Shown here in pieces: positions 1 through 6,941 of a stretch of DNA of 9,037 bases. This DNA comes from an uncultured Eubacteriales bacterium (GTDB taxonomy: Bacteria; Bacillota; Clostridia; Oscillospirales; Oscillospiraceae). Location: contig UQUO01000069.1 of the NCBI GenBank assembly GCA_900544295.1, positions 1 to 9,037 of the forward strand. Reading direction: 5' to 3'. Position numbers and translations under genes: made by a program. Below the pieces are notes generated by a model. That model was not told the DNA's origin. It made no database searches and was given only the letters and a program-made list of their open reading frames with translations. Positions within the stretch are counted from its first letter, which is position 1; each line of letters opens with the position of its first letter.

Positions 1-109
1 ACTCGCGTGGGAGCTGCCACTCGGCCGCTAAGGTGTCCGCTTCGCGGACGGATTGTATCACTCGCCCCAAGGGCGAGGGGCTTGGGTTGGATGTGGACTG
101 GCGTTTAAA
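1..109. other. Gene-free left edge with two small hairpins
   Basis: No convincing gene is present. Two perfect inverted repeats are visible: GTCCGC-ttc-GCGGAC at 35-49 and CTCGCCC-caa-GGGCGAG at 61-77. Neither is followed by a clear U-tract on either strand, so they are not classic terminators. They sit immediately outside the left copy of the multi-hairpin repeat and could belong to the same structured intergenic region or to a neighbouring repeat. The one sizeable open frame that crosses this stretch has a composition typical of GC-rich noncoding repeat and shows no recognisable domain. Confidence 0.5.
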
Positions 110-334
110 AGTTTTTTGCCCCGCTTTTTTACAAAAAAGCGGGCGGGGTCCAGGGGCGGAGCCCCTGGGCGTTTCTCTATGCCAAAGAAGCGCAGGAGGG
201 GGTAAAGGGGGAACCCTCGCCGGGGGTTCCCCCTTTGCGGGCGGCTCCGCCGCCCGCAGCCCCTGCGATTTACGGACACCCGCAGTCATCCCTCGCCGGG
301 CGGGGGTGGAGCCCCGCCCCCACAGTGAGGGATG
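110..334 (+). repeat. Modular multi-hairpin intergenic repeat, left copy
   Basis: Three blocks recur in inverted orientation at the right end of the window. Block A (110-168) matches the reverse complement of 8979-9037 with one mismatch over 59 nt. Block B (178-262) matches 8864-8950. Block C (299-325) matches 8718-8744. The blocks are built of perfect stems: CCCGCTTTTTT/AAAAAAGCGGG (120-130/133-143), CCAGGGGC/GCCCCTGG (150-157/161-168), AAAGGGGGAACCC/GGGTTCCCCCTTT (204-216/224-236), GCGGGCGGC/GCCGCCCGC (237-245/249-257) and GGGCGGGG/CCCCGCCC (298-305/312-319). Between the blocks the two copies diverge. No transposase or coding capacity is visible. The position just past the 3' end of the PPC gene suggests a REP- or MITE-like intergenic element; a structured RNA is an alternative. 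Confidence 0.85.
287..334 (-). terminator. Nested stem-loop downstream of the PPC-domain gene
   Basis: Outer arms CATCCCTC (287-294) and GAGGGATG (327-334) are perfectly complementary and enclose a second perfect stem, GGGCGGGG/CCCCGCCC (298-305/312-319). Read on the minus strand, this is the first strong structure after the PPC gene stop, about 38 nt away. There is no U-tract after it, so it may act as an RNA 3' barrier or simply be part of the repeat rather than a classical intrinsic terminator. Confidence 0.4.
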
Positions 335-372
335 TGCAGGACGCAGGCGCACGGCCTGGCGGCGTTATATAA

Positions 373-798
373 TCAGAACTTGAAGAGGTTCAGCCCAATC
401 TCGTCGGAGAACTCGCGGCCGACCTCGCCGTCGATGACGTCGATGACCAGCTCGCAGGTGGCGCTCACCACTGCGGCGTTGAGGTGTCCGGCGTGGCACT
501 GTTCATGGGAGGGGCTGCCGATGACCGCGTGGAGGTGGAGATAGGGCGCTCCGTCCTGGCGGGAGAGGCTGCCGGTGACAGAGCCGAGCTCGTAGTCTAT
601 GCCGTTATAGTGCTTTTTGAAATACTCCTTCGTGCCCGTGTCGAACACGCCGAGCGTCACGTCGTTCGACGCGCCGATACCGCTGACGGACGCGAGGCGG
701 ATGTCCTCGGCCTCGGCAAGCTCGAGCAGCTTGGCGCAGACCTCCTCTCCCCTGTCTATGCGCGCGACTATCTTGTTTCCAAAGCGTCTGTATTCCAT
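373..798 (-). CDS. PPC/DUF296-domain (PCC) protein
   Basis: This 141-residue protein spans essentially one PPC (plants and prokaryotes conserved, DUF296) domain, the usual size for free-standing bacterial members. Visible family features are the SGIGASNDVTLGVFD segment (residues 39-53) and the histidine-rich stretch with LHLHAVIG (87-94) followed by H98, H102 and the GHL turn (104-106). In bacterial structures this domain forms trimers, and the conserved histidines cluster in a possible metal or ligand site. The 'DNA-binding' label comes from plant AT-hook proteins; no AT-hook is present here, so DNA binding is not supported. The ATG at 798 follows an AAGGAGA site with an 8-nt spacer. The gene lies 21 bp after the stop of the upstream membrane protein gene, so co-transcription is likely. 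The exact biochemical role is unknown. Confidence 0.87.
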   Translation of the reverse strand: MEYRRFGNKIVARIDRGEEVCAKLLELAEAEDIRLASVSGIGASNDVTLGVFDTGTKEYFKKHYNGIDYELGSVTGSLSRQDGAPYLHLHAVIGSPSHEQCHAGHLNAAVVSATCELVIDVIDGEVGREFSDEIGLNLFKF

Positions 799-819
799 GA
801 AAAAGTCTCCTTCTTCTTG

Positions 820-1290
820 TTAAGTCACTGTGTAGTTGCTCCAGAGGCCATCGACGTAATCATCTGAGGTGAACAGCAGGCTCACATTCTCGATATCATA
901 GCCGGAGCCGAAATCGATGAAGGGCACCCAGAGCACGTCGCTCATCAGCAGCTCCACGCTATGGCCGAAATTGTCCGGGTTGACGAAGGCCGGTATGTTC
1001 ATCTGCCCCAGAAATTTGCGCTGCATGCTTTCAAAAAAACCGTATTTCGGCCAAGTCCACACGACATATTCCCTGTCCCCGGCGCGGATCGTCCCGTCAA
1101 TTTTGTCCTGGGCAAAGAGCGAGCGGGATATGCTGAGGTCAAATTCGGCGTCAAGCGAGCCGCCGGCCGGGTCGGAGCAATATAGCTCCATGCTCTCCGC
1201 TAGTTTTATCGGGAGGTGATACCAGACGAGCGCCGCCACCATGACGACTAGCAGGACGCACAGGGCGATGACCCTTTTCCTCTTGTCCAT
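820..1290 (-). CDS. Membrane-anchored protein of unknown function
   Basis: The 156-residue product begins MDKRKR, then has one hydrophobic segment (about residues 7-24). This fits an N-terminal membrane anchor or uncleaved signal with the rest outside the cell. The remaining ~130 residues are mixed polar/hydrophobic and rich in aromatic residues, with no repeat or motif I recognise. A cysteine at residue 11 lies inside the hydrophobic core and lacks a lipobox, so it is not a lipoprotein. An in-frame ATG exists 54 bp upstream, but the ATG at 1290 has an ideal AAAAGGAGG site 8 nt before it, and the longer start would overlap the -10 region of the candidate promoter. The gene is probably first in a two-gene unit with the PPC-domain gene. 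No function can be assigned. Confidence 0.78.
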   Translation of the reverse strand: MDKRKRVIALCVLLVVMVAALVWYHLPIKLAESMELYCSDPAGGSLDAEFDLSISRSLFAQDKIDGTIRAGDREYVVWTWPKYGFFESMQRKFLGQMNIPAFVNPDNFGHSVELLMSDVLWVPFIDFGSGYDIENVSLLFTSDDYVDGLWSNYTVT

Positions 1291-1309
1291 ATGTGTTGCC
1301 TCCTTTTCA

Positions 1310-1349
1310 ATTATACGCCCATGATAGCATAGCTTTAAGGACATGGCAA
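1310..1349 (-). promoter_or_regulatory. Candidate sigma-A promoter for the membrane protein/PPC pair
   Basis: On the minus strand, TTGCCA (1349-1344) and TATCAT (1326-1321) are separated by 17 nt, each one mismatch from consensus. A perfect TATAAT (1315-1310) lies closer to the gene, but transcription from it would begin inside the ribosome binding site, so the upstream pair is preferred. The -35 box lies only 3 bp from the metG terminator stem, making the junction very compact. Confidence 0.55.
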
Positions 1350-1352
1350 TTG

Positions 1353-1384
1353 AAAATGCACCAGCCTGAGGGCTGGTGCATTTT
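1353..1384 (-). terminator. Intrinsic terminator of metG
   Basis: A perfect 14-bp stem, AAAATGCACCAGCC (1353-1366) with GGCTGGTGCATTTT (1371-1384) and loop TGAG, starts 11 nt past the metG stop codon. On the minus strand the 3' arm ends in TTTT. The flanking A/T runs make it potentially bidirectional, though no gene points at it from the left. Confidence 0.85.
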
Positions 1385-1395
1385 GTAGCGCTTAT

Positions 1396-3363
1396 TCAGC
1401 AGAGCTTCGCTCCGGCGGGGATCTTGTCGTCGAGCATGAGCAGGCTCACGACCTCCTCGCCCTTTTCCTTGTGGACGGCGGAGATGAGCATGCCGTTGCT
1501 TTCGAGGCCCATCATCTTGCGCGGGGGCAGGTTCACGATGGCCACGAGGGTCTTGCCCACGAGGTCTTCGGGCTTATACCACTTGTGGATGCCCGAGAGG
1601 ATCTGGCGGTCAACTCCCGTGCCGTCGTCGAGGATGAACTTCAGCAGGCGGTCTGACTTCTTCACGGCCTCGCAGCTCTTGACCTTCACGACGCGGAAGT
1701 CGGACTTGCAGAAGGTGTCGAAATCCACGTTCTCTTCCGCCTGGGGTTCGAGCTCTATGGGCGGCAGGGCGGCGAGGCGGGCCTCCTCCTCTATCTTCTC
1801 CAGCTCTGCCAGCTCCTTATTCATGTCGATGCGCGGGAAGAGCGTGTCGCCCTTAGTGACGGCGACATCGGCAGGCAGGCTGCCCCAGACGGCGGCGCTG
1901 TCCCAGCTCTGGACGGACTCGTCGGCGCCTATCTGCGCGAAAGCCTTCTTGCAGCTCTCAGGCATGAACGGCACGAGCAGGCAGGTGCAGATACGCAGGC
2001 TCTCCAGGAGGTTGTACATCACGCTGGCCAGGCGCGCGCACTTCGACTCGTCCTTGGCGAGGGTCCAGGGGGCGTTCTCGTCTATATACTTGTTCGCCCG
2101 GGAGATGACCTTGAATATCTCCTCCAGCGCGGCCTGGGTCTGGAAGCTGTCCATGAGCTGCTGATACTTCCCGCGCAGGGCCGAGGCCATGCCGACGAGC
2201 TCCGCGTCCTCCGGCGCGTCCTCGCGCTCCGCGGGGAGCTTGCCGTCAAAGTACTTGAGCACCATGGCGACGGTGCGGGAGAGCAGGTTGCCGTAGTCAT
2301 TCGCAAGGTCGGAGTTAATGCGGCTTATGAGCAGCTCGTTGGAAAAGTTGCCGTCCGAGCCGAGCGGGAACTCGCGCATGAGGAAGTACCTGAGCGCGTC
2401 CACGCCGAAGCGGCCGGCTAGGATGTAGGGGTCCACGACGTTGCCCTTGGACTTACTCATCTTGCCGCCGCCGAGCAGCAGCCAGCCGTGGCCGAAGACC
2501 TTCTTGGGCAGCGGCTCGCCCACGCTCATGAGCATGGCGGGCCAGATGATGGAGTGGAAGCGGACTATCTCCTTGCCGACCATGTGGACGTCGGCGGGCC
2601 AGTATTTTTCCTTGCCGTCCCGCTTGTCGTTGAGGTAGCCGAGGGCGGTCAGGTAGTTGAAGAGGGCGTCCACCCAGACGTATACGACGTGGCCCGGGTC
2701 AAAGTCCACGGGGATGCCCCAGGTGAAGCTCGTGCGGGAGACGCAGAGGTCCTCCAAGCCGGGGTCGATGAAGTTCTTTATCATCTCGTTCACGCGGCTG
2801 GCGGGCTCCAGGAAGGTGCCGGTCAGCAGCAGCTCGCGGACCTTATCCGCGTACTTGGAAAGGCGGAAGAAATAGGCCTCCTCCTCCGCATACTTCACCT
2901 CGCGCCCGCAGTCGGGGCACTTGCCGTCCACGAGCTGGCTCTCGGTCCAGAAGCTCTCGCAGGGGGTGCAGTACATGCCGGAGTACTTGCCCTTATATAT
3001 GTCGCCGTTGTCGTACATCTTCTTGAAGATGCGCTGGACGGCCTCGACATGGTAGTCGTCCGTCGTGCGGATGAAGCGGTCGTTGGAGATGTTCATGAGC
3101 TTCCAGAGGTCCAGGATGCCGCCCTTGCCCTCCACGATGTTGTCCACGAACTGCTGGGGCGTCATGCCCGCGGCCTTGGCCTTTTCCTCTATCTTCTGGC
3201 CATGCTCATCCGTGCCGGTGAGGAACATGACGTCGTAGCCGCACATTCGCTTGTAGCGCGCAATGGTATCCGTCGCGACGGTGCAGTAGGTATGGCCGAT
3301 GTGCAGCTTGTCGGACGGATAGTAGATGGGGGTGGTGATGTAGAATGTGCCTTTCTCGCTCAT
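1396..3363 (-). CDS. metG: Methionyl-tRNA synthetase
   Basis: This cytosolic enzyme charges tRNA-Met (initiator and elongator) with methionine using ATP. The 655-residue product shows the class I signatures HIGH (residues 21-24) and KMSKS (301-305). A zinc knuckle has C132/C135 and C149/C152 (CTPC and CPDC), and the anticodon-binding helical region follows. A C-terminal OB-fold tRNA-binding domain (about 545-655, starting near DFDTFCKSDFRVVKV) helps dimerisation and tRNA binding. Length and domain order are normal for bacterial MetRS. An in-frame ATG 69 bp upstream exists, but the ATG at 3363 has GGAGG 8 nt before it and begins right at the conserved N-terminus, so it is chosen. The candidate promoter implies a leader of only about 50 nt, too short for a T-box or S-box riboswitch. 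All key residues are intact. Confidence 0.98.
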   Translation of the reverse strand: MSEKGTFYITTPIYYPSDKLHIGHTYCTVATDTIARYKRMCGYDVMFLTGTDEHGQKIEEKAKAAGMTPQQFVDNIVEGKGGILDLWKLMNISNDRFIRTTDDYHVEAVQRIFKKMYDNGDIYKGKYSGMYCTPCESFWTESQLVDGKCPDCGREVKYAEEEAYFFRLSKYADKVRELLLTGTFLEPASRVNEMIKNFIDPGLEDLCVSRTSFTWGIPVDFDPGHVVYVWVDALFNYLTALGYLNDKRDGKEKYWPADVHMVGKEIVRFHSIIWPAMLMSVGEPLPKKVFGHGWLLLGGGKMSKSKGNVVDPYILAGRFGVDALRYFLMREFPLGSDGNFSNELLISRINSDLANDYGNLLSRTVAMVLKYFDGKLPAEREDAPEDAELVGMASALRGKYQQLMDSFQTQAALEEIFKVISRANKYIDENAPWTLAKDESKCARLASVMYNLLESLRICTCLLVPFMPESCKKAFAQIGADESVQSWDSAAVWGSLPADVAVTKGDTLFPRIDMNKELAELEKIEEEARLAALPPIELEPQAEENVDFDTFCKSDFRVVKVKSCEAVKKSDRLLKFILDDGTGVDRQILSGIHKWYKPEDLVGKTLVAIVNLPPRKMMGLESNGMLISAVHKEKGEEVVSLLMLDDKIPAGAKLC

Positions 3364-3417
3364 TGGAGATTCCTCCGTTCCTCTCTTCTTTTCTGAAAAA
3401 CACCCGTTTTCCATTAG

Positions 3418-3449
3418 ATTATAGTAACTCATTCTCCCTCCCGCGTCAA
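3418..3449 (-). promoter_or_regulatory. Candidate metG promoter
   Basis: On the minus strand, TTGACG (3449-3444) is followed by a perfect TATAAT (3423-3418), but the spacing is 20 nt, longer than ideal. With a 17-nt spacer the -10 would be TACTAT, a weaker match overlapping the same site. Either way transcription would start about 50 nt before the metG start codon. The element is divergent from the htpG promoter, with about 27 bp between the two -35 boxes. Confidence 0.45.
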
Positions 3450-3476
3450 GATTTTCCTACTTCCGCGGCGGGCGTA

Positions 3477-3504
3477 TTGAAAAAACGCGAAAGCGTGTTA
3501 TAAT
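3477..3504 (+). promoter_or_regulatory. Sigma-A type promoter of htpG
   Basis: TTGAAA (3477-3482) and a perfect TATAAT (3499-3504) are separated by 16 nt, predicting a start near 3511 and a leader of about 50 nt. The spacer contains a small palindrome, ACGC-GAAA-GCGT (3485-3496), which could be an operator. No CIRCE element (TTAGCACTC-N9-GAGTGCTAA) for HrcA control is seen. Confidence 0.7.
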
Positions 3505-3559
3505 AATAAGACTGCCAAATAACTTTATATATTATATCTTTCGGGAGGAATACAAATAC

Positions 3560-5476
3560 ATGTCCAAGAAACAGTTTAAAGCCGAGAGCAAGCGCCTGCT
3601 TGACCTCATGATCAACTCCATCTACACCCACAAGGAGATCTTCCTGCGCGAGATCATCTCCAACGCCTCGGACGCTATCGACAAGCTCTGCTACCTCTCC
3701 CTGACGGACGACAAGGTGGGCATGAGCCGGGAGGATTTCCGCATACTCGTCTCCATGGATGAGGACGCGCGCACCATCACCGTCTCCGACAACGGCATCG
3801 GCATGACGAAGGACGAGCTGGAGCAGAACCTCGGCGTCATCGCCAAGAGCGGCTCCATGGCCTTCAAGGGCGGCATCGACGACACCACCAAGGAGGGCGC
3901 GGACGTGGACATCATCGGCCAGTTCGGCGTCGGCTTCTACTCCGCCTTCATGGTCTCCGACAAGGTCACCGTCCTCACCCGGGCCTACGGCTCAGACACC
4001 GCCTACAAGTGGGAGTCCGAGGGCGCGGACGGCTACACCGTCACCGAGTGCGAGAAGGATTCCGTCGGCACCGACGTCATCATGCACATCAAGCCCGACG
4101 ACGAGAACGAGAAGTATTCCGAGTTCCTGCAGCTCTGGAAGCTCATGCGGCTCATAAAGAAATACTCCGACTACATCCGCTGGCCCATCCAGATGGACGT
4201 GAAGCGCCCCGAGTTCAAGGAGACCGGCGAAAAGAACGAGGACGGCACGCCGAAATACGAAACTTTAGACAAAATCGAGCGCGAGACCGTCAATAGTATG
4301 GTACCCATCTGGCAGCGCTCCAAGTCCGAGGTCTCGGACGAGGACTGCGTGGCCTTCTACAAGGAGAAATTCCACGACACGACCGACCCAGCCGCCGTCA
4401 TCCGCGTCAACGCCGAGGGCCAGGTCAGCTACAAGGCCCTGCTCTTCATCCCGGGCCGCCAGCTGCTCGACTTCATGAGCTCCGACTACGAGCCGGGCCT
4501 CCAGCTCTACAGCTCCGGCGTCATGATAATGGAAAAGTGCCCCGACCTGCTGGCCGAGAGCTTCTATTTCGTGCGCGGCATCGTGGATTCCCCCGACCTC
4601 TCGCTGAACATCTCCCGCGAGATGCTCCAGCACGACAGGCAGCTGCGCATCATTGCCCAGAACCTCAACAAGCGCATCAAAAACGAGCTCATCAAGATGC
4701 TTGAGAACGACAGGCCGAAGTATGAGCAGTTCTACAAGAACTACGGCCGCCAGCTCCGCTATGGCGCTGTGGCAAACTACGGGCAGAACATCGAGTCTTT
4801 GCGCGACCTCCTCATCTACAACGTCTCCGAGGACAAGACCGCAACGCTCAAGGAGTACACCGACCGCATGCCCGCGGAGCAGAAGTTCATCTACTACGCC
4901 CTGGGCGAGAACGTGCGCAAGATCCTGCGCCTGCCGCAGGCCGAGCTGGTGCGCTCCAAGGGCTTCGAGATACTCTGCATGACCGAGGAAGTTGACGAGT
5001 ACATCGTCGAGCAGCTCGGCCAGCATGCGGACAAGAAGTTCTGCAACATCGTCACCGGCGACCTCGGCCTGGAGACCGAGGAGGAGAAGGCCGACATGGA
5101 AAAGCGCGAGGCCGACGTCAAGGATGTCCTCGACTTCGTGAAGGACACCCTGGGCGACAAGGTCGCCGTCGTGCGTCTGAGCCGCAAGCTGGTCTCCGCG
5201 CCCGTCTGCCTCACCACCGAGGGCAGCATCACCCTCGAAATGGAGCGCTATTTCAGGCGCATGCCCGACACCGGCATGGAGCCGCCGAAGGCCACCCGCG
5301 TGCTCGAACTCAACGCCGAGCACCCCGCCTTCAAGGCCCTTGAGGCCGCCGTCAAATCCGATGCCGAGCGCGCCAGGAAGCTCGTCGGCATCCTGCACGC
5401 CCAGGCCCTGCTCATCGCAGGCGAGGAGCTTGAGGACCCCTCCGCCTACGCCGAGGACGTCTGCTCGCTGTTCTGA
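3560..5476 (+). CDS. htpG: Hsp90-family molecular chaperone HtpG
   Basis: This is the cytosolic ATP-dependent chaperone of the bacterial Hsp90 family, which remodels client proteins as a homodimer, often together with the DnaK system. The 638-residue length is typical. The N-terminal GHKL ATPase domain shows EIISNASDA (31-39, with the Mg-coordinating N35), DNGIGM (77-82) and GQFGVGFYSAF (120-130). The middle domain has LNISREMLQ (349-357), with R353 as the expected gamma-phosphate contact. The C-terminal dimerisation domain completes the protein, and there is no eukaryotic MEEVD tail. The ATG at 3560 follows GGGAGG with an 11-nt spacer and is the only sensible start. The gene is monocistronic or first of a plus-strand run with hemW 136 bp downstream. 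No truncation or missing catalytic residue is seen. Confidence 0.98.
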   Translation: MSKKQFKAESKRLLDLMINSIYTHKEIFLREIISNASDAIDKLCYLSLTDDKVGMSREDFRILVSMDEDARTITVSDNGIGMTKDELEQNLGVIAKSGSMAFKGGIDDTTKEGADVDIIGQFGVGFYSAFMVSDKVTVLTRAYGSDTAYKWESEGADGYTVTECEKDSVGTDVIMHIKPDDENEKYSEFLQLWKLMRLIKKYSDYIRWPIQMDVKRPEFKETGEKNEDGTPKYETLDKIERETVNSMVPIWQRSKSEVSDEDCVAFYKEKFHDTTDPAAVIRVNAEGQVSYKALLFIPGRQLLDFMSSDYEPGLQLYSSGVMIMEKCPDLLAESFYFVRGIVDSPDLSLNISREMLQHDRQLRIIAQNLNKRIKNELIKMLENDRPKYEQFYKNYGRQLRYGAVANYGQNIESLRDLLIYNVSEDKTATLKEYTDRMPAEQKFIYYALGENVRKILRLPQAELVRSKGFEILCMTEEVDEYIVEQLGQHADKKFCNIVTGDLGLETEEEKADMEKREADVKDVLDFVKDTLGDKVAVVRLSRKLVSAPVCLTTEGSITLEMERYFRRMPDTGMEPPKATRVLELNAEHPAFKALEAAVKSDAERARKLVGILHAQALLIAGEELEDPSAYAEDVCSLF

Positions 5477-5612
5477 TCGCACTGCGCTGCATGCCTTGCC
5501 CGCCAGGGCAGGCTGCGACACTCCGCTCCGTGAGAAGTATTTCATTTATTTCATGCCTGCGGGCATGAAACTCTGCGAGGCTTATTCTGCTTTACCCACA
5601 GGAGGCACACAC
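5477..5612 (+). other. Structured spacer between htpG and hemW with two hairpins
   Basis: The gap holds GCC-T-TGCCC/GGGCA-GGC (5493-5513, one bulged T, loop GCCA) and a perfect 9-bp stem TTTCATGCC-TGCG-GGCATGAAA (5549-5570). Neither is followed by a T-run, so neither is a standard intrinsic terminator. No strong promoter was found in the gap. The segment may therefore be a read-through leader for hemW, an mRNA-processing site or an intergenic repeat. The hemW ribosome binding site GGAGG lies at 5601-5605, 7 nt before its ATG. Confidence 0.5.
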
Positions 5613-6881
5613 ATGGACAAAACGCTCGGCATTTACATCCACATACCGTTCTGCGCCTCCAAGTGCGGCTACTGCGACTTCTACTCGCTGGCAGGCTGCG
5701 ACAGGCTGATGCCCAAGTACCAGGACGCCCTGGTCGAGCACATCCGCGAGAGCTACGGCGCCATGAAGAGCTATTACATCGACACCGTCTACTTCGGCGG
5801 CGGAACGCCCAGCTATTACGGCGCCGACAGGCTCATCGAGCTCTGGGACGAGCTGCGCGGCTCCGGGCGCGTGCTCAAAAGCAGCGAGGTCACTGTGGAG
5901 GCAAACCCGGACAGCGCCAACTTCAAGGAGCTCGAAAAACTCCGCAAGGCGGGCTTCAACCGCGTGTCCCTCGGCGTGCAGTCCGCCAACAACGACATAC
6001 TGAAGCTCATAGGCCGCCGGCACAACTGGAAGCAGGTCGAAATGGCCGTCGAGGCCGTGCGCGACGCTGGCTTCGACAACCTGAGCATCGACCTCATCTA
6101 CGGCCTGCCCAGCCAGACCAAGTCCGACTGGGCCGACACCCTCATGCGCGCCATCGACCTGCGGCCCGAGCACGTCTCATGCTATGGGCTCACGCTGGAG
6201 GAAGGCACGCCCATGTACAAGTACAAGGGTTCCCCCTTCCTCCCCTCCGACGACGAGCAGGCCGACATGTACCTCTACGCCTCGGACATGCTTGAGCACT
6301 ACGGCTACTCGCAATATGAGATATCCAACTTTGCCATAAAGGGCTTCGAGAGCCGCCACAACATGCGCTACTGGAAACTGGAGGAATACCTCGGCTTCGG
6401 CGCGGGGGCGCACTCCTGCATGGGCGGGGCGCGCTTCTCCTACGTCAAGGACGCAGACAGATACATCATCGGCGTCCTGCGCGACCTCAACATAGTTGAC
6501 GAGTACGAGCGCATCACCCCCGTGGAGCGCGCCTCGGAATACATCATGCTTGGCATGAGGACGGCTCACGGCATCGACGGAGAGGAGTACACGCGGCTCT
6601 ACCGCTCCGATTTCCGCCCGCTCGGGCAGACGCTTGAGGAATTTGCAAAAAAAGGCTGGGCCTACAAGAAGGACGACGGGCGCTGGCGCTTCACCAGCTC
6701 GGGCTTCCTGCTCTCGAACCTGCTCATAGGCGCGCTGCTTGAGGCGCAGTCCGGCAGCCGCGTGGCCGTGAACCCCTGGATGAAGGAGGCCTTCGACGCC
6801 GAGGAAAAGACCGAGCTGCCGCCCGACGACGAAGAGCTTTTCCGAGACATGTACATGAAAGGCAACAGGCGGGAACAATAG
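5613..6881 (+). CDS. hemW: Radical SAM heme chaperone family protein HemW
   Basis: The 422-residue product belongs to the HemN/HemW radical SAM family. The cluster motif CASKCGYC (C14, C18, C21) carries D22-F23 after the last cysteine. It lacks the extra cysteine of the CxxxCxxCxC motif of true coproporphyrinogen dehydrogenase HemN, which favours HemW. Other family features are IHIPFC (9-14), GGGTPS (62-67), VEANPDS (95-101), RVSLGVQS (117-124), LIYGLPSQT (161-169) and YLGFGAGAHS (259-268). HemW binds heme and is thought to deliver it to respiratory enzymes; many such genes are mislabelled as oxygen-independent coproporphyrinogen III oxidase. The open frame extends upstream, but GGAGG 7 nt before the ATG at 5613 and the conserved MDKTLGIYIHIPF start decide the N-terminus. 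It is somewhat longer than typical HemW (about 380 residues). VanW follows 60 bp downstream. Confidence 0.92.
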   Translation: MDKTLGIYIHIPFCASKCGYCDFYSLAGCDRLMPKYQDALVEHIRESYGAMKSYYIDTVYFGGGTPSYYGADRLIELWDELRGSGRVLKSSEVTVEANPDSANFKELEKLRKAGFNRVSLGVQSANNDILKLIGRRHNWKQVEMAVEAVRDAGFDNLSIDLIYGLPSQTKSDWADTLMRAIDLRPEHVSCYGLTLEEGTPMYKYKGSPFLPSDDEQADMYLYASDMLEHYGYSQYEISNFAIKGFESRHNMRYWKLEEYLGFGAGAHSCMGGARFSYVKDADRYIIGVLRDLNIVDEYERITPVERASEYIMLGMRTAHGIDGEEYTRLYRSDFRPLGQTLEEFAKKGWAYKKDDGRWRFTSSGFLLSNLLIGALLEAQSGSRVAVNPWMKEAFDAEEKTELPPDDEELFRDMYMKGNRREQ

Positions 6882-6941
6882 CAACAGGCCGCCGTCTTAA
6901 GCGCGTGGGACAAAAAATATGATGACAAAGCCGAGGATAAA

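Noticed and set aside
33..383. A 116-codon open frame across the left repeat
   Set aside because: It translates hairpin repeats and has no family resemblance. The same blocks recur inverted at the other end, so it is noncoding repeat DNA.
1220..1290. Lipoprotein signal on the unknown membrane protein
   Set aside because: The cysteine at residue 11 is preceded by leucine and lies within the hydrophobic core, so the lipobox consensus is not met.
2488..3396. A 302-codon plus-strand open frame opposite metG
   Set aside because: It is a shadow of metG codon usage with no domain signal, and it ends in the metG promoter region.
4265..5545. A 426-codon antisense open frame opposite htpG
   Set aside because: The htpG frame is continuous with all Hsp90 motifs. 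The antisense translation is L/V/E/G-rich with no recognisable fold and is expected from codon bias.
5340..5612. N-terminal extension of hemW overlapping the end of htpG
   Set aside because: The open frame continues upstream, but the extension encodes out-of-frame htpG sequence and hairpin spacer. The GGAGG plus ATG at 5613 matches the conserved HemW N-terminus.
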